Shown here piece by piece: positions 30,571 to 39,910 of a DNA stretch of 64,000 nt. Source of the stretch: JALZOC01 sp038320555. Its GTDB lineage: Bacteria; Acidobacteriota; Vicinamibacteria; Vicinamibacterales; 2-12-FULL-66-21. Positions within the stretch are counted from its first letter, which is position 1. The number at the start of each line of letters is the position of its first letter. The stretch spans positions 1 through 64,000 of the forward strand of contig JBBQEJ010000006.1 of the NCBI GenBank assembly GCA_038320555.1, written 5' to 3'. The notes below the pieces were generated by a model. It was given only the letters and a program-made list of their open reading frames with translations, had not been told where the DNA came from and made no database searches. Position numbers and translations under genes: made by a program.

Positions 30571-31029
30571 ATGGCTGATGATTCGTACCGGGACGACGAC
30601 GACGACCTTCTTACGAGGGCGGCCGAGACGGTCGGCAGCACGCTCGGGAGCGCGACGCGCACGGTCGTCGACACCGCGCAAGCCGCGACCAGTGCCGCCA
30701 GCTCCGCTGCCTCGGCGGCCACAGACGCCGCGACGTCAGCCGTCGAACAGACTGAAAAACCCCGACGCGCCGTGCGGCGCGCGGTCCGCCGCACAGTCAC
30801 GGGCGTCAAGCGACAGGCGAAGGTCGCGACCCGGCTGGCGAAGAAGGCTGTGAGCGGCCGCGGCAAAGCGAAGAAAGCCGGCGGCACGAAAAAGAAGGCC
30901 GGCCGGAAGTCGGCATCCGCAGGCCGGTCGACGGCCAGGCGATCCACGGCCAAGGGGTCGTCGTCGGCCCGTAAGGGCGGCGGCAAGGCCAAGGGCGGAA
31001 AGAAGAAGAAGGCGGGACGCCGGCGGTAG
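30571..31029 (+). CDS. Histone H1-like basic nucleoid protein
   Basis: The first 65 residues of this 152-residue protein are acidic and Ala/Thr/Ser-rich (SYRDDDDDLLTRAAETVG, then repeated Ala-Ala-Thr-Ser). The rest is extremely Lys/Arg/Ala/Gly-rich, with motifs such as AKKAVSGRGKAKKAGG and KAKGGKKKKAGRRR. This matches eukaryotic H1-like bacterial proteins, which bind DNA or RNA through the basic tail. AAGGAG lies five to ten bases before the ATG. A clear terminator follows, so it is a single-gene transcript. The acidic N-terminal part is unusual and may bind a partner. Confidence 0.85.
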   Translation: MADDSYRDDDDDLLTRAAETVGSTLGSATRTVVDTAQAATSAASSAASAATDAATSAVEQTEKPRRAVRRAVRRTVTGVKRQAKVATRLAKKAVSGRGKAKKAGGTKKKAGRKSASAGRSTARRSTAKGSSSARKGGGKAKGGKKKKAGRRR

Positions 31030-31044
31030 CTCACTCTCCTGAGG

Positions 31045-31077
31045 GGGCCGGCCAACGCGAGCCGGCCCTTTGCCTTT
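31045..31077 (+). terminator. Rho-independent terminator of the histone-like gene
   Basis: GGGCCGGC (31045-31052) and GCCGGCCC (31061-31068) form a perfect 8-base stem with an 8-base loop, followed by TTTGCCTTT. Confidence 0.85.
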
Positions 31078-31085
31078 CCTGCTGA

Positions 31086-32492
31086 TTACTGTCGCGGCTC
31101 GGAATCCTCCAGCAGGTGATATCGCTCGAGGCGGCGGTACAGCGTCCGCCGGCTCAGACCGAGCCGCTCCGCGGCCGCGCGCTTGTTGCCATGCGCTTCG
31201 GCAAGCATCCGCACGATGTGATTCCGTTCGACGAGATGCAGATCCTGGGTCAGCGTGCGGTCCTCGCCTCCTGTATCCGAAGGCCAGCGCTGCGGGCGAT
31301 GCACGCCCCCCTCCAGGGGCAGAGCGGCCTGGATGTCACGCTCGGTGAGCACGAGTCCTTCAGCCAGCATGCACGAACGCTCGAGCACATTCCGGAGCTC
31401 CCGGACGTTGCCGAGCCACGCGCGTGTCATAAGCGCCCGTTCCGCCTCGGGGCGGAGGCCCTCGATTGGCTTGCCGAACTTGGACGCGAATTCCCTGATG
31501 AACGCGGCGGTCAGATACGGGATGTCTTCCGAACGCTCACGCAACGGCGGCAACCGCAACTCGATCACGTTCAGGCGGTAATACAGATCGCTTCGAAACC
31601 GGCCGGCGTCCGCTTCCGCGTAGAGATCGCGGTTGGTGGCGGCGATGATGCGGACGTCAACGGTTTTCGACTGCAGCGATCCGACACGCTGCACTTCACC
31701 GGTTTCGAGCACCCGGAGCAACTTGGACTGGACAGCTGCGGGCAGCTCACCGACCTCGTCGAGAAACAGCGTGCCTCCGTCAGCGGCTTCGAAGAGGCCC
31801 GTTTTGTTGTCCGTCGCGCCGGTGAACGCGCCGCGCATGTGCCCGAACAGCTCGCTCTCGAACAGCGTTTCGACTATAGCGGAGCAATTGATCGTCAGGA
31901 AACGTCGGGATCGGCGCGGCCCGAGGTCGTGAATGGCCTTCGCGATCCCTTCTTTGCCGGTACCGGTCTCTCCCGTCACCAGGGCAGCGCGCGCATGCGG
32001 CGCGATGCGCCGCACAAGTCCGAAGAGTTCCTGCATGACGGGGCTGCGCCCGATCATCCCGCACAGCTCGAGGCGCCGCGCGGTTTCACCGTCGGCCGCC
32101 ATCAACGCGGCGCGGCGATCGCCCTCCTCTCGCACGTCCGCAAGCAGCTGTCGGAGCCGCGCAAAATCGATGGGCTTGCTGAGATAATCGAGCGCCCCGA
32201 GTTTGACCGCTTCAATTGCGCTGTCGACCGACGCGTGTGCGGTCATGAGGATGACCTGGCATTGAGGCTGCGCTTCGCGAACCGCGCGTAGCACATCGAA
32301 ACCGTCGATGTCCGGCATCCTCAGATCCACGAGCGCGACGTCGGCCGATATAACCGAAAGCCGCGACAACGCTTCCCCCGCGTTCTCATGGAGCTCCACG
32401 TCGTAGCCCGTCGGCTGCACCGCGCGTTCGATCAGTCCGAGCATCCCGGGCTCGTCGTCGACCACGATGAGCACAGGCTTCCGTTCGCTCAC
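31086..32492 (-). CDS. Sigma-54-dependent response regulator, NtrC family
   Basis: This 468-residue regulator contains a receiver domain (residues 1-120, phospho-acceptor Asp56 in VALVDLRMPDIDG), an AAA+ domain with Walker A GETGTGKEG and the sigma-54-contacting GAFTGA loop, and a C-terminal Fis-type helix-turn-helix (HGNKRAAAERLGLSRRTLYR). It activates RpoN promoters. The start is the GTG at 32492, which overlaps the stop of the DHp-domain gene (GTGA), showing tight coupling. No complete histidine kinase belongs to this minus-strand operon. A predicted sigma-54 promoter exists at amt (2437), but a link is only speculative. Confidence 0.95.
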   Translation of the reverse strand: MSERKPVLIVVDDEPGMLGLIERAVQPTGYDVELHENAGEALSRLSVISADVALVDLRMPDIDGFDVLRAVREAQPQCQVILMTAHASVDSAIEAVKLGALDYLSKPIDFARLRQLLADVREEGDRRAALMAADGETARRLELCGMIGRSPVMQELFGLVRRIAPHARAALVTGETGTGKEGIAKAIHDLGPRRSRRFLTINCSAIVETLFESELFGHMRGAFTGATDNKTGLFEAADGGTLFLDEVGELPAAVQSKLLRVLETGEVQRVGSLQSKTVDVRIIAATNRDLYAEADAGRFRSDLYYRLNVIELRLPPLRERSEDIPYLTAAFIREFASKFGKPIEGLRPEAERALMTRAWLGNVRELRNVLERSCMLAEGLVLTERDIQAALPLEGGVHRPQRWPSDTGGEDRTLTQDLHLVERNHIVRMLAEAHGNKRAAAERLGLSRRTLYRRLERYHLLEDSEPRQ

Positions 32493-32686
32493 GTCGTTGG
32501 GCCCCGATGATTGTTGAGGAGCGTGACCGCTGCCGAGGCGGCCTTGTGAATCTCGCTCAGATCCTCCATGCGTGGATCGTCGGCAGGCATCTCCTCGATC
32601 AGCAAATCGGCATAACCGAGGATGATCGCAAGGAAATTCTTGAGCTCGTGCTCGAACTCGTTCTTGTCGCTCACAGGATCACCCAT
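32489..32686 (-). CDS. Stand-alone histidine-kinase DHp domain
   Basis: The 65-residue protein corresponds to a histidine-kinase dimerisation/phosphotransfer hairpin without an ATPase domain. FEHELKNFLAIILGYADLL matches the H-box helix with His13 as candidate phospho-site, and DLSEIHKAASAAVTLLNN matches the second helix. No HATPase sequence follows in any frame; the next gene starts within its stop codon. It lies between an HD-GYP response regulator and an NtrC-type regulator, so it could relay phosphate between them or titrate it. It could also be a relic of a deleted kinase. There is no strong ribosome site. Confidence 0.65.
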   Translation of the reverse strand: MGDPVSDKNEFEHELKNFLAIILGYADLLIEEMPADDPRMEDLSEIHKAASAAVTLLNNHRGPTT

Positions 32687-32720
32687 CTAAGCCATCATCT
32701 TCGGTGCTGGTCTTCCGCTC

Positions 32721-33728
32721 TCAGGATTCGCCGCGCTTCTCTTCAAGCATCGCGACAAGCTCGTCAACAAGATGCTGGTCCCGCCAACCCCGCCGGGCTT
32801 CGTTCGAGAGCTCCTCGAACGCGTCGGCCGCCGAAACCGCAAGCTTGTACGGCCGTGCGGTGGTAAGCGCGTCGTAAACATCGACAACGCTCATGATCTG
32901 GGCGAGCAGTGGCACGTGGGCGCCGCGCAGTCCATCCGGGTATCCCGTGCCGTCGAGCCGCTCATGGTGGTGGCGGACGATCGGGCGAACACGCCGCAAC
33001 AGACGAAGCTCGCTGCACAGCCGGTCCCCGACGATGGTGTGTTGCTTGATCTGCTCGAATTCTTCGGCCGTCAGCCGCCCCGGCTTCAAAAGGATCGCGT
33101 CCGGCACCGCGATCTTGCCGATGTCGTGGAGGACTCCGCCACGTTCGAGCGCCGCGAGGTCGGGCGAGGGCAGGCCGAGACGAACACCCAGTGAGGACGC
33201 GAGCTTCGAGAGTCGCTGGCAATGTCCTTCGGTGGTCACATCGCGCGCTTCAACGGTGTGCGCCAGACTCATGATCACCGCTTCGGCCGAATCGAGTTCG
33301 TCCGTGTACGCCTTCAATCGAAGCAGGGACCGCACACGCGCACGCAGTTCGTGCGGGTCGAAAGGTTTCAGCAGAAAGTCGTCGGCCCCGGCCTCAATCC
33401 CCCTCAGTCGATCTTCGTGCCCCTGAAAAGAGGTCACCAGGACGACCGGAATCAGGCGGCTCGCAGGATTGGCTTTGATCGCACGGCAGAGATCGACGCC
33501 GTCGCGGCGCGGCATGACGACATCGGTCAGGACGATATCGGGCGCTTCGCGCTCGACGATCGCCAGCGCTTCAACCCCGTCGTTTGCGGTCATCACCGAG
33601 TACCCCTCGCGCGTCAGCAACTGCTTCAGCAGCGTAAGGTTCGCCGGCGCGTCGTCTACGACGAGCACACGGGCATCCAGCGGACCCAGTTCGTCACCTT
33701 CGTTTGCGCGCGATCCGACTGACAGCAT
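32721..33728 (-). CDS. Response regulator with HD-GYP phosphodiesterase output
   Basis: This 335-residue protein has a receiver domain (phospho-acceptor in IVLTDVVMPRRDGVD) followed by a short linker and an HD-GYP domain. The catalytic motifs are VLHDIGKIAVPD and HHERLDGTGYPDGLRG, complete for cyclic-di-GMP hydrolysis. It is the first gene of a minus-strand operon with the DHp-only protein and the NtrC-type regulator. The ATG at 33728 is chosen; a GTG lies one codon earlier. It is divergent from the PAS kinase across a gap with two TGTCCGACA sites. Confidence 0.93.
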   Translation of the reverse strand: MLSVGSRANEGDELGPLDARVLVVDDAPANLTLLKQLLTREGYSVMTANDGVEALAIVEREAPDIVLTDVVMPRRDGVDLCRAIKANPASRLIPVVLVTSFQGHEDRLRGIEAGADDFLLKPFDPHELRARVRSLLRLKAYTDELDSAEAVIMSLAHTVEARDVTTEGHCQRLSKLASSLGVRLGLPSPDLAALERGGVLHDIGKIAVPDAILLKPGRLTAEEFEQIKQHTIVGDRLCSELRLLRRVRPIVRHHHERLDGTGYPDGLRGAHVPLLAQIMSVVDVYDALTTARPYKLAVSAADAFEELSNEARRGWRDQHLVDELVAMLEEKRGES

Positions 33729-33852
33729 CACAATTTGAAAACGAGAACCTCAACAGACGGGCGACGGGCGTCCGGGCGGCGGGGCTGGGAAGCGGAATCG
33801 CAGCCTGTGCCGTTCATCGTATCGGCCGTGCGCGGAACTAACTATCCTTGTT

Positions 33853-33922
33853 TGTCCGACAGTAGCGGTTCCGTGCCGTTCCGGGAAGTCTTCCTTTGTG
33901 CCGTGTAGGTGTTTGTCCGACA
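33853..33922. promoter_or_regulatory. Paired TTTGTCCGACA operator-like sites
   Basis: The 9-base palindrome TGTCCGACA occurs at 33853-33861 and 33914-33922, each preceded by TT and 61 bases apart, roughly six helical turns. Both lie in the 238-base divergent region between the HD-GYP operon and the PAS kinase. A shared regulator binding both sites is likely but unidentified. Confidence 0.45.
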
Positions 33923-33966
33923 CGAAGACAAATGTTTTGTTTTCACGCGCCTGAACACCTGCCACA

Positions 33967-35514
33967 ATGTGGCTCGATCCACGGACTCACGAGATGCCCC
34001 CACCTGCATCCCCGGTCGGAACGCGCCCTTCACTTTTCCTGGCATCCCTCTCGGGTGTCTTTGAGCACCCGCCCCTCATGGCCTGGATTGCCGACGTGGA
34101 CGGCCGGTGCACATTCACCAATCGCCAGTACTTGACGTTCGCGGGTCGTACGCTCGAAGAGGAACCCGGGTTGCGCTGGACTGCTCTCGTGCATCCGGAC
34201 GATCGCGACGCGTGTCTGTCCGCTTACTTGAAGGCGCACGAGGCGCGGATCCCGTTTCATTCGTCCCAGCGCTGGCGGCGCAGCGATGGCGTTTACCGTC
34301 TCGTGGAAATATCGGGCGTGCCTGTATTTGACCCATCCGGCCAATTTCATGGGTACGTGGGACTGTGCCGCGATGTGGCGGATCAAGGCGACGCGGCACC
34401 CGCCCTGGCGCAAACATACGGGCACCCCCAACTGGTTGCCACGAACGCGGACGAGATGATCGCGAACATGAACGACGCCGTACTCGTCGAGTCCGACGAC
34501 GGACGTGTGGTGCTGGCGAACGAAGCATTCTGCCGGTTGTTTCAGCTCGACACTCCGCTGCAGGAATTGAGGGGCATGGAAGCGGATCGGCTGACGAAGC
34601 AACTGAACCCCGTGGCGGTGCGTCTCGACAAGATGAAAAAGAGGGGTCGTCGATCGGTCGGCGAGGAGGTCAGCCTCACCGATGGGCGCGTTCTGGAACT
34701 GCACTATGCGCCGGTCGCTCGCGAAGGCGAGGCCGCCCTGCACCTGTGGCAGTACCGCGAGATCACGGCGCGGAAAAGCTTCGAAGCTGAACTTCATCTG
34801 TCGCGCCAACGGCTCAGGAACTTGGCGGCGCGCGACGAGGCGGTCCGGGAAGAAGAGCGGCGCAGCGCCGCCCGGATGCTTCACGACGAGCTCGGCCAGC
34901 TGCTCACGTCGGTCAAGCTCGAGGTCGCGGCTGCGGCCGACATGTTTCGTGAGCGTCCGGATGAACAAGGCTTTCCTGTCGTGGATCGACTGCAATCGGC
35001 CGCCGGCCTTCTGGACGTCTGTATCAAGACCGTTCAGCGCGTGTCGGCGAAGCTGAGGCCGACCCCCCTGCCCGAGATGTGCATCTCGGACGCCATACGC
35101 TGGGAGGCGCTGCTGTTCGAGCAACGGAGCAGGATCCGATGCCGCGTCGGCGTCACCCCGCCGAAACTGGAGGTCGATTCCGACCGATCCGCCGTCCTCT
35201 ATCGCATCCTGCTCGAGGCGCTGACCAACGTCGTGCGGCACGCAGACGCGAGTGCCGTACAGATTTCCCTGAAGAAAGCCAGCGGCGTGGTCTTCCTGTC
35301 GGTGCGCGACAATGGACGTGGCATCGCCCCGGAGGAAGTTGACAACCCGGCGACGATGGGACTGCTGGGCATGCGCGAACGCGCACTGGGCGTCGGCGGC
35401 GATGTCCGGATCACGAGAAACGCGCGTGGCGGAACAACCGTTATGGTGATCCTCCCGCTTCCGCCGGAGCGGTCCGCCTCCGTCATGCCTGAGGGCGGAC
35501 CTGTGCAGGCGTGA
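33967..35514 (+). CDS. PAS-domain sensor histidine kinase, NarL/DegS type
   Basis: This 515-residue, probably cytoplasmic kinase has two PAS domains (about residues 25-140 and 158-270), a HisKA_3 dimerisation region with His306 in EEERRSAARMLHDELGQLL, and a HATPase domain containing LLEALTNVVRHADAS and the G-box GLLGMRERALGVGG. There is no transmembrane segment, so it senses an internal signal. Its stop overlaps the GTG start of the NarL-type regulator, its likely partner. The start at 33967 has no ribosome site; ATG at 33994 is an alternative. Confidence 0.93.
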   Translation: MWLDPRTHEMPPPASPVGTRPSLFLASLSGVFEHPPLMAWIADVDGRCTFTNRQYLTFAGRTLEEEPGLRWTALVHPDDRDACLSAYLKAHEARIPFHSSQRWRRSDGVYRLVEISGVPVFDPSGQFHGYVGLCRDVADQGDAAPALAQTYGHPQLVATNADEMIANMNDAVLVESDDGRVVLANEAFCRLFQLDTPLQELRGMEADRLTKQLNPVAVRLDKMKKRGRRSVGEEVSLTDGRVLELHYAPVAREGEAALHLWQYREITARKSFEAELHLSRQRLRNLAARDEAVREEERRSAARMLHDELGQLLTSVKLEVAAAADMFRERPDEQGFPVVDRLQSAAGLLDVCIKTVQRVSAKLRPTPLPEMCISDAIRWEALLFEQRSRIRCRVGVTPPKLEVDSDRSAVLYRILLEALTNVVRHADASAVQISLKKASGVVFLSVRDNGRGIAPEEVDNPATMGLLGMRERALGVGGDVRITRNARGGTTVMVILPLPPERSASVMPEGGPVQA

Positions 35515-36134
35515 GACGCGTTCTCCTCGTTGACGATCATCCGGTGATCCGTCAAGGGATCCGCCGCATCCTCACCAATGCGCTGACCGATCTCGACGTC
35601 TCCGAAGCCGAAACCGGCGAACAGGCCATCTCGCTGTGTGAGACAGGCGGCTGGGATCTCGTCATTCTCGATCTGTCGTTGCCAGGCCTGAGCGGCCTCG
35701 AGGTCATTCGCGACCTCCTTCGGGTCCAGCCTCATGCGCGCATCATCGTCGTCAGCGTGCATCCCCCTCACCACTTCGCGCGTCGTGCGATGTCGGTGGG
35801 AGCGCTTGCGTATCTGGAAAAGAGCGCCGCGCCCGAGGAAATGGTAAAGGCCGTGACGGAGGTTCTGGGAGGGCGTTCGTATGTCACGATGCCGGCATCC
35901 GACAGCCCTCGGGGCCGCGGGGCACAGGGACCGCTGCATGAACGGCTCTCGGATCGGGAGTATCAGGTGCTTCGCATGCTGGGCGTGGGGAAGACGGTCT
36001 CGGAGATCGCCGCGGAGCTGGCGCTGAGCGTGAAAACCGTCAGCACCTATCGAACGCGCGTGCTCGAAAAGATGGACCTGCGAACGACGGCGGAACTGAT
36101 GCACTACGTCATCAACCACGGCCTGATTCCATGA
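35511..36134 (+). CDS. NarL/FixJ-family response regulator
   Basis: The 207-residue regulator has a receiver domain with Asp54 in LVILDLSLPGLSG and a C-terminal LuxR-type helix-turn-helix (LSDREYQVLRMLGVGKTVSE, then LALSVKTVSTYRTRVLEKM). The start is GTG, overlapping the kinase stop by four bases (GTGA). It is expected to be phosphorylated by the preceding PAS kinase and to control unlinked promoters or its own. Confidence 0.96.
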   Translation: MRRVLLVDDHPVIRQGIRRILTNALTDLDVSEAETGEQAISLCETGGWDLVILDLSLPGLSGLEVIRDLLRVQPHARIIVVSVHPPHHFARRAMSVGALAYLEKSAAPEEMVKAVTEVLGGRSYVTMPASDSPRGRGAQGPLHERLSDREYQVLRMLGVGKTVSEIAAELALSVKTVSTYRTRVLEKMDLRTTAELMHYVINHGLIP

Positions 36135-36168
36135 CGAGGGATCAGATGCCGGCGGCCGCGTGTCGCCT

Positions 36169-36615
36169 TTATCGCCGAGCCAACTCTCGTGAATTCCGGT
36201 AGTTCGTCGCGACGACGGCAGCGGTCGCGACGTTGAGCGCAATCATCGTGACAAGTGCGGCCGTGCGGCTCTTCTTCTCGATCGCCTTCACCCCGCCCAT
36301 CGTGGCCGCGGCGAGCAACGCCTTCGTGGCGGTAGCCTGCCCATAGCTGCCGGTCATCATCGGGTTGACTTCGCGGGCGCCTTCCTGGCGCGCCTTAATC
36401 GTGGAGACCATGTCGAGCGTCTGGAGCGCGCCGTAGGATCCATAAAGAACGTTGAGCGCTGCCGACGAGGGTCCTTTGGGTCCGGCTTCTTTCGCCCACG
36501 CGGCCGCAACCGCCGCCGACGGCGCCACGACTTCCGGCTTGTCAGCAGCAAAGGCCGGCGCCGAAACGGACAGGACGATGAGGGCGGCCATCGGGCGAAG
36601 CAGCGAACGGAACAT
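36169..36615 (-). CDS. Exported small membrane protein, DUF5658-like
   Basis: This 148-residue protein has a cleavable signal (RPMAALIVLSVSAPAFA) and two further hydrophobic segments (ALLAAATMGGVKAI and AALVTMIALNVATAAVVATNY). The conserved-looking core YGALQTLDMVSTIKAR plus GAREVNPMM resembles DUF5658-type proteins, in which a GA(R/I)E.NP motif follows a helix. Function is unknown. GGAG lies six to nine bases upstream of the ATG. It is transcribed towards the NarL-type gene from its own promoter region. Confidence 0.6.
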   Translation of the reverse strand: MFRSLLRPMAALIVLSVSAPAFAADKPEVVAPSAAVAAAWAKEAGPKGPSSAALNVLYGSYGALQTLDMVSTIKARQEGAREVNPMMTGSYGQATATKALLAAATMGGVKAIEKKSRTAALVTMIALNVATAAVVATNYRNSRELARR

Positions 36616-36844
36616 CCCAGCTCCTTTGTGACTCGCGCACTATCGCGCGATGCACCCCTCTAAAGCGGGATCAATGCCGACCGTGGCAATTATTTAAGTG
36701 TTTATTTATCATCTACTTACGAGCACGTGTGTCCCGCGGATGTGCGCGCGGTGCCCGGCATCGTCACACCAGTGTGCCAGGCGTGGCGCATAGGCCGCAC
36801 AGAGGCAGCCCAAGCTGCCGGATGAACACCCGGGTGACAGGATG

Positions 36845-39679
36845 CTACCGTCTCGCCTCGCTGGTGGATGGACTGGCCGCGGTACTTGCCCCAAGGTAAA
36901 TGCCATTGAAGAGGAACTTGAACGTGCCGTGCGGCTGTGCCCGGAACGTGATCTCAGGCGCAAACATGACGATGCGGCCCTTCCCGATGGTGGCTTGAAG
37001 GATCTCGACACCGCCGTTGAGGTAACCCTGGCCGTAGGCCCATCCACTTCGCAGCGGCGTGGCGGTGTCGAACCAGGCCACTGGCCTGACACCCTTCCCC
37101 TGCGCGTCAGGCCCGAGGCTGAACACGGGACTGTTGTCGAAGAACACGTCTACGTGGGTATCGAAGCCGTGCGCGATCGGCGCGGTGTTGTCGACCATCA
37201 TGCGCAGGACCGAACCCGGCACATAGTACTTCTCCGCGGGAAGCGGCCGCACGGTGCCGTCCGGCGATCGCTCGACCAGCTGACTGCTGACCGGCAGGCC
37301 GAACACCTGCGCGAGATTCATCGCCGAGCGACCCACCGCGAGAATGGTCCCGCCCTCCTCGACAAACTTCCGCAGCTGGGGTCCGGTCTCCGCCGCGGTG
37401 TATGAACCGAGCATCGGCTGGTACTCCGCAGGAATGCTGTCGCCGCCACCGCCGCCGCGGCCGCCCCCAAACGCGCCGCCGCCCTCGCCCAAGGCGGGTC
37501 CCACACCCGAGGGAAAGATCAACACGTCAAAGCGGCTCGACAGGTTGCCGGCGTCGAGCACCTTCGGATAGACGACCTCGAACGGGAACTCGAATTGCTC
37601 GAGAATGAAACGAGTCCACCCCGACGGCATCGAGCCGCCGTATTGATCGGCAAGGCCGATGCGGACCTTCCGAAGCGCGATCGCTCCGGCCGTCGCCAGC
37701 GACGGCGGCGCGGTGTCGAAGCTCACCCCGAGCTCCGTCGCAAGCTTCTGCAACTCGGCGGCTGTCGCACCCTTGATATGGAACGGGCTCTCGCCGCTTT
37801 GCACCCACTGCACGTCGCGGCCGGCGGCAAGCAGGCGGTTCACCGCGATGAACGCGTTGTTCCCGGCGTGGCTCAGCACGACTCCGCCGGCCGACGGCTG
37901 CGCGATCCTGCCAGGCGCGGGCCGCTGGAGTCCGTTCACTTTTTCAAAGGGACCATCGAAGCCTTCCAGCACGCGGTCGAATCTCACGCCCATCTGGTAC
38001 GCGAGCGTCCAGCCGGCGTTGTCATACGGTCGCGTCGGCGGGCCTCCGGGGTACGGAATGTCGTCAGGATGATCCTGTGGCTCGAACATGTCGAGCACGT
38101 GCGGCCGAAACGCCTGCGCGGATTTCACGACGTACGAGCCGGCCGGATAGGGTTTTCCACTCACCGTGAAAGAGACTGTCGCGCGATGCACGGCAATGCC
38201 CGTCTTGATCAACGTGTTGATGAATTTCGTGGCTGTCGGAAAGTCGGGCTGATCGGACGGCAGGATGAATCCGCGCGGATCGCGCAGGATGGGATCGCGC
38301 AGAAGGGATTTGAACTGTTCAATGGTCGCCCCGCGGCCGCCCCGCCCTCCTCCTCCCCCTGCCGCCGGCTCATCTCCTGCGAGCGTATCGGCGGAGGACG
38401 CGCTCCGGCCTCCAGGTCCCCCGCTCGCAGGCGCCAGCGCGGCCTGTGCCGCAATGATATGTCGCGGGGTCGTCGTCCAATTATCGCGGTTCCCCCGCTC
38501 GATTGAGTTCTTCCCCATCTGGTAGATGTTGTAGAGGAAGGTGTCCTTGTTCCGCGATGCGACGTCGAAGACCGCATAGTTCGCGGTCACCGAGTAATCG
38601 ATCGACTGGCGGAAGTGCCAGATCTGCTGCGGCTCGATCGGGTAATACAAGCTCGAGTCCGGCAGCAGTCTTGACGGCACGAACGGAATGTTGACAGGGG
38701 TCGGGTTCCCGATCGTTTCCGTCAGCAAGCCGATCATGTTGTGGAAGTACACGGTCGTCCGCAAGCCGCCGTTCCACCACGTCGAGTAGCTCGATCCCTT
38801 CCGGCTCGTCAATCCTGGCTTCCCCTCCGCCGCCATGCGGCTGGCCATCGCCGCGCCGACGATGTCGATCCCGATGGGCACCAGCGGATCGAAATTGAAG
38901 TTGAAGGGATCGCGGAAGGGTGGCGCGAACATCACCGCGCCGGCAGGGCCGGTCTGGTGATGGTTGTACATGATCTGCGGGAACCATTCCGTGTAAAGCA
39001 CCTTGTTCATGTTGACGCTTTCCGGCAGGTTCGACATGTAGAAGTCGCGGTTGTTGTCGTGCCCCGCGTACTTCTCATAGAGCCGAGGCAGTCCGTTCGT
39101 CGAGCGGCGCGCCGGATCCTCCTCGCGCATGTACCAGCTCGACACGAGCTGCATGCCATCCGGATTCGCATGCACGGCGAGAATCACCAGATCGTTTAGA
39201 AACCGCGTCGTTTCGGGATCATTGCGACTCACGAGCTGGTAGACCGTTTCGATCAACTGGTGCGCCCCGAGCACTTCCGTCGCGTGGAGGCCCCCGTCGA
39301 ACCAGACGATCGCCCTGCCTTCCTTCGCGAGCGCGCGCGCCTGCTCGTCGTTGAGGCCGTCGACTGTCGCGAGCCTCCGCGAGATGTCTTTGTAGCGATC
39401 CAGTTTCTTGAAATTCTCAGGCGAAGTGATGATGGCCATCAGTTGCGGGCGGCCTTCGGCCGTCTTGCCGATCTCGACGACTTTCATCCGATCGGATTCC
39501 TTGTCGAGTTTCTGCCAGTACTGGACGAACTGATCGTAGGTGGCGAGTTGGTAATCGTCGCCGATATTGAACCCGAAGTGCTGCTTCGGGGTGGTAATCC
39601 CCTGCGCTGCGGAAGAAGCGGTGAGGGTAAGAAGGATCGCGAGCGAAAGGATGAGTGACCGCGGGGTGCGCTTGAGCAT
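36845..39679 (-). CDS. Exported M14-family metallocarboxypeptidase, paralogue of 9096-12167
   Basis: The protein has 944 residues and signal peptide MLKRTPRSLILSLAILLTL. The zinc ligands are His132 and Glu135 in WFDGGLHATEVLG, and a likely third ligand is in MYNHHQTGPAG. A Gly/Ala-rich spacer (GGPGGRSASSADTLAG) follows. The C-terminal domain (VLDAGNLSSRFDVLIFPSG, KFVEEGGTILAVGRSAMN) resembles the amidotransferase-like fold, as in the paralogue. It probably degrades peptides outside the inner membrane. GGAGGG seven or so bases upstream fixes the ATG at 39679 over a longer reading. Confidence 0.87.
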   Translation of the reverse strand: MLKRTPRSLILSLAILLTLTASSAAQGITTPKQHFGFNIGDDYQLATYDQFVQYWQKLDKESDRMKVVEIGKTAEGRPQLMAIITSPENFKKLDRYKDISRRLATVDGLNDEQARALAKEGRAIVWFDGGLHATEVLGAHQLIETVYQLVSRNDPETTRFLNDLVILAVHANPDGMQLVSSWYMREEDPARRSTNGLPRLYEKYAGHDNNRDFYMSNLPESVNMNKVLYTEWFPQIMYNHHQTGPAGAVMFAPPFRDPFNFNFDPLVPIGIDIVGAAMASRMAAEGKPGLTSRKGSSYSTWWNGGLRTTVYFHNMIGLLTETIGNPTPVNIPFVPSRLLPDSSLYYPIEPQQIWHFRQSIDYSVTANYAVFDVASRNKDTFLYNIYQMGKNSIERGNRDNWTTTPRHIIAAQAALAPASGGPGGRSASSADTLAGDEPAAGGGGGRGGRGATIEQFKSLLRDPILRDPRGFILPSDQPDFPTATKFINTLIKTGIAVHRATVSFTVSGKPYPAGSYVVKSAQAFRPHVLDMFEPQDHPDDIPYPGGPPTRPYDNAGWTLAYQMGVRFDRVLEGFDGPFEKVNGLQRPAPGRIAQPSAGGVVLSHAGNNAFIAVNRLLAAGRDVQWVQSGESPFHIKGATAAELQKLATELGVSFDTAPPSLATAGAIALRKVRIGLADQYGGSMPSGWTRFILEQFEFPFEVVYPKVLDAGNLSSRFDVLIFPSGVGPALGEGGGAFGGGRGGGGGDSIPAEYQPMLGSYTAAETGPQLRKFVEEGGTILAVGRSAMNLAQVFGLPVSSQLVERSPDGTVRPLPAEKYYVPGSVLRMMVDNTAPIAHGFDTHVDVFFDNSPVFSLGPDAQGKGVRPVAWFDTATPLRSGWAYGQGYLNGGVEILQATIGKGRIVMFAPEITFRAQPHGTFKFLFNGIYLGASTAASPSTSEARR

Positions 39680-39910
39680 CGATGGCCCTCCAGTTGGACG
39701 GCCAACGATACTACGAAGGAGACGCCCTACCCTTTCGCCTACTGGATCGGATTCCCCGCGGGGGGCGGCCCAATTTCCGGCATGGTCGCCGACAGCGTCG
39801 AGGTGTGCCGGAAGATCGGACCGCACCCTGAAGAGCAGCACGTCAGGGACGGCGCCTATCCTCCTGGAGGAGGGTGGCACTTCCCTGGTACGGCGGCTGG
39901 ACTCTCCCGG

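Noticed and set aside
31086..32492. NtrC-type regulator as the direct controller of amt
   Set aside because: About 29 kb separates the two loci, and the AGACA sites do not match a known NtrC site. Kept only as a testable idea.
33750..33965. 71-codon minus-strand reading frame in the divergent signalling gap
   Set aside because: No recognisable motif or ribosome site, and it overlaps the proposed operator sites.
36616..36844. Gene in the gap between the DUF5658-like protein and the M14 peptidase
   Set aside because: No frame with motif or start signal. The stretch looks non-coding.
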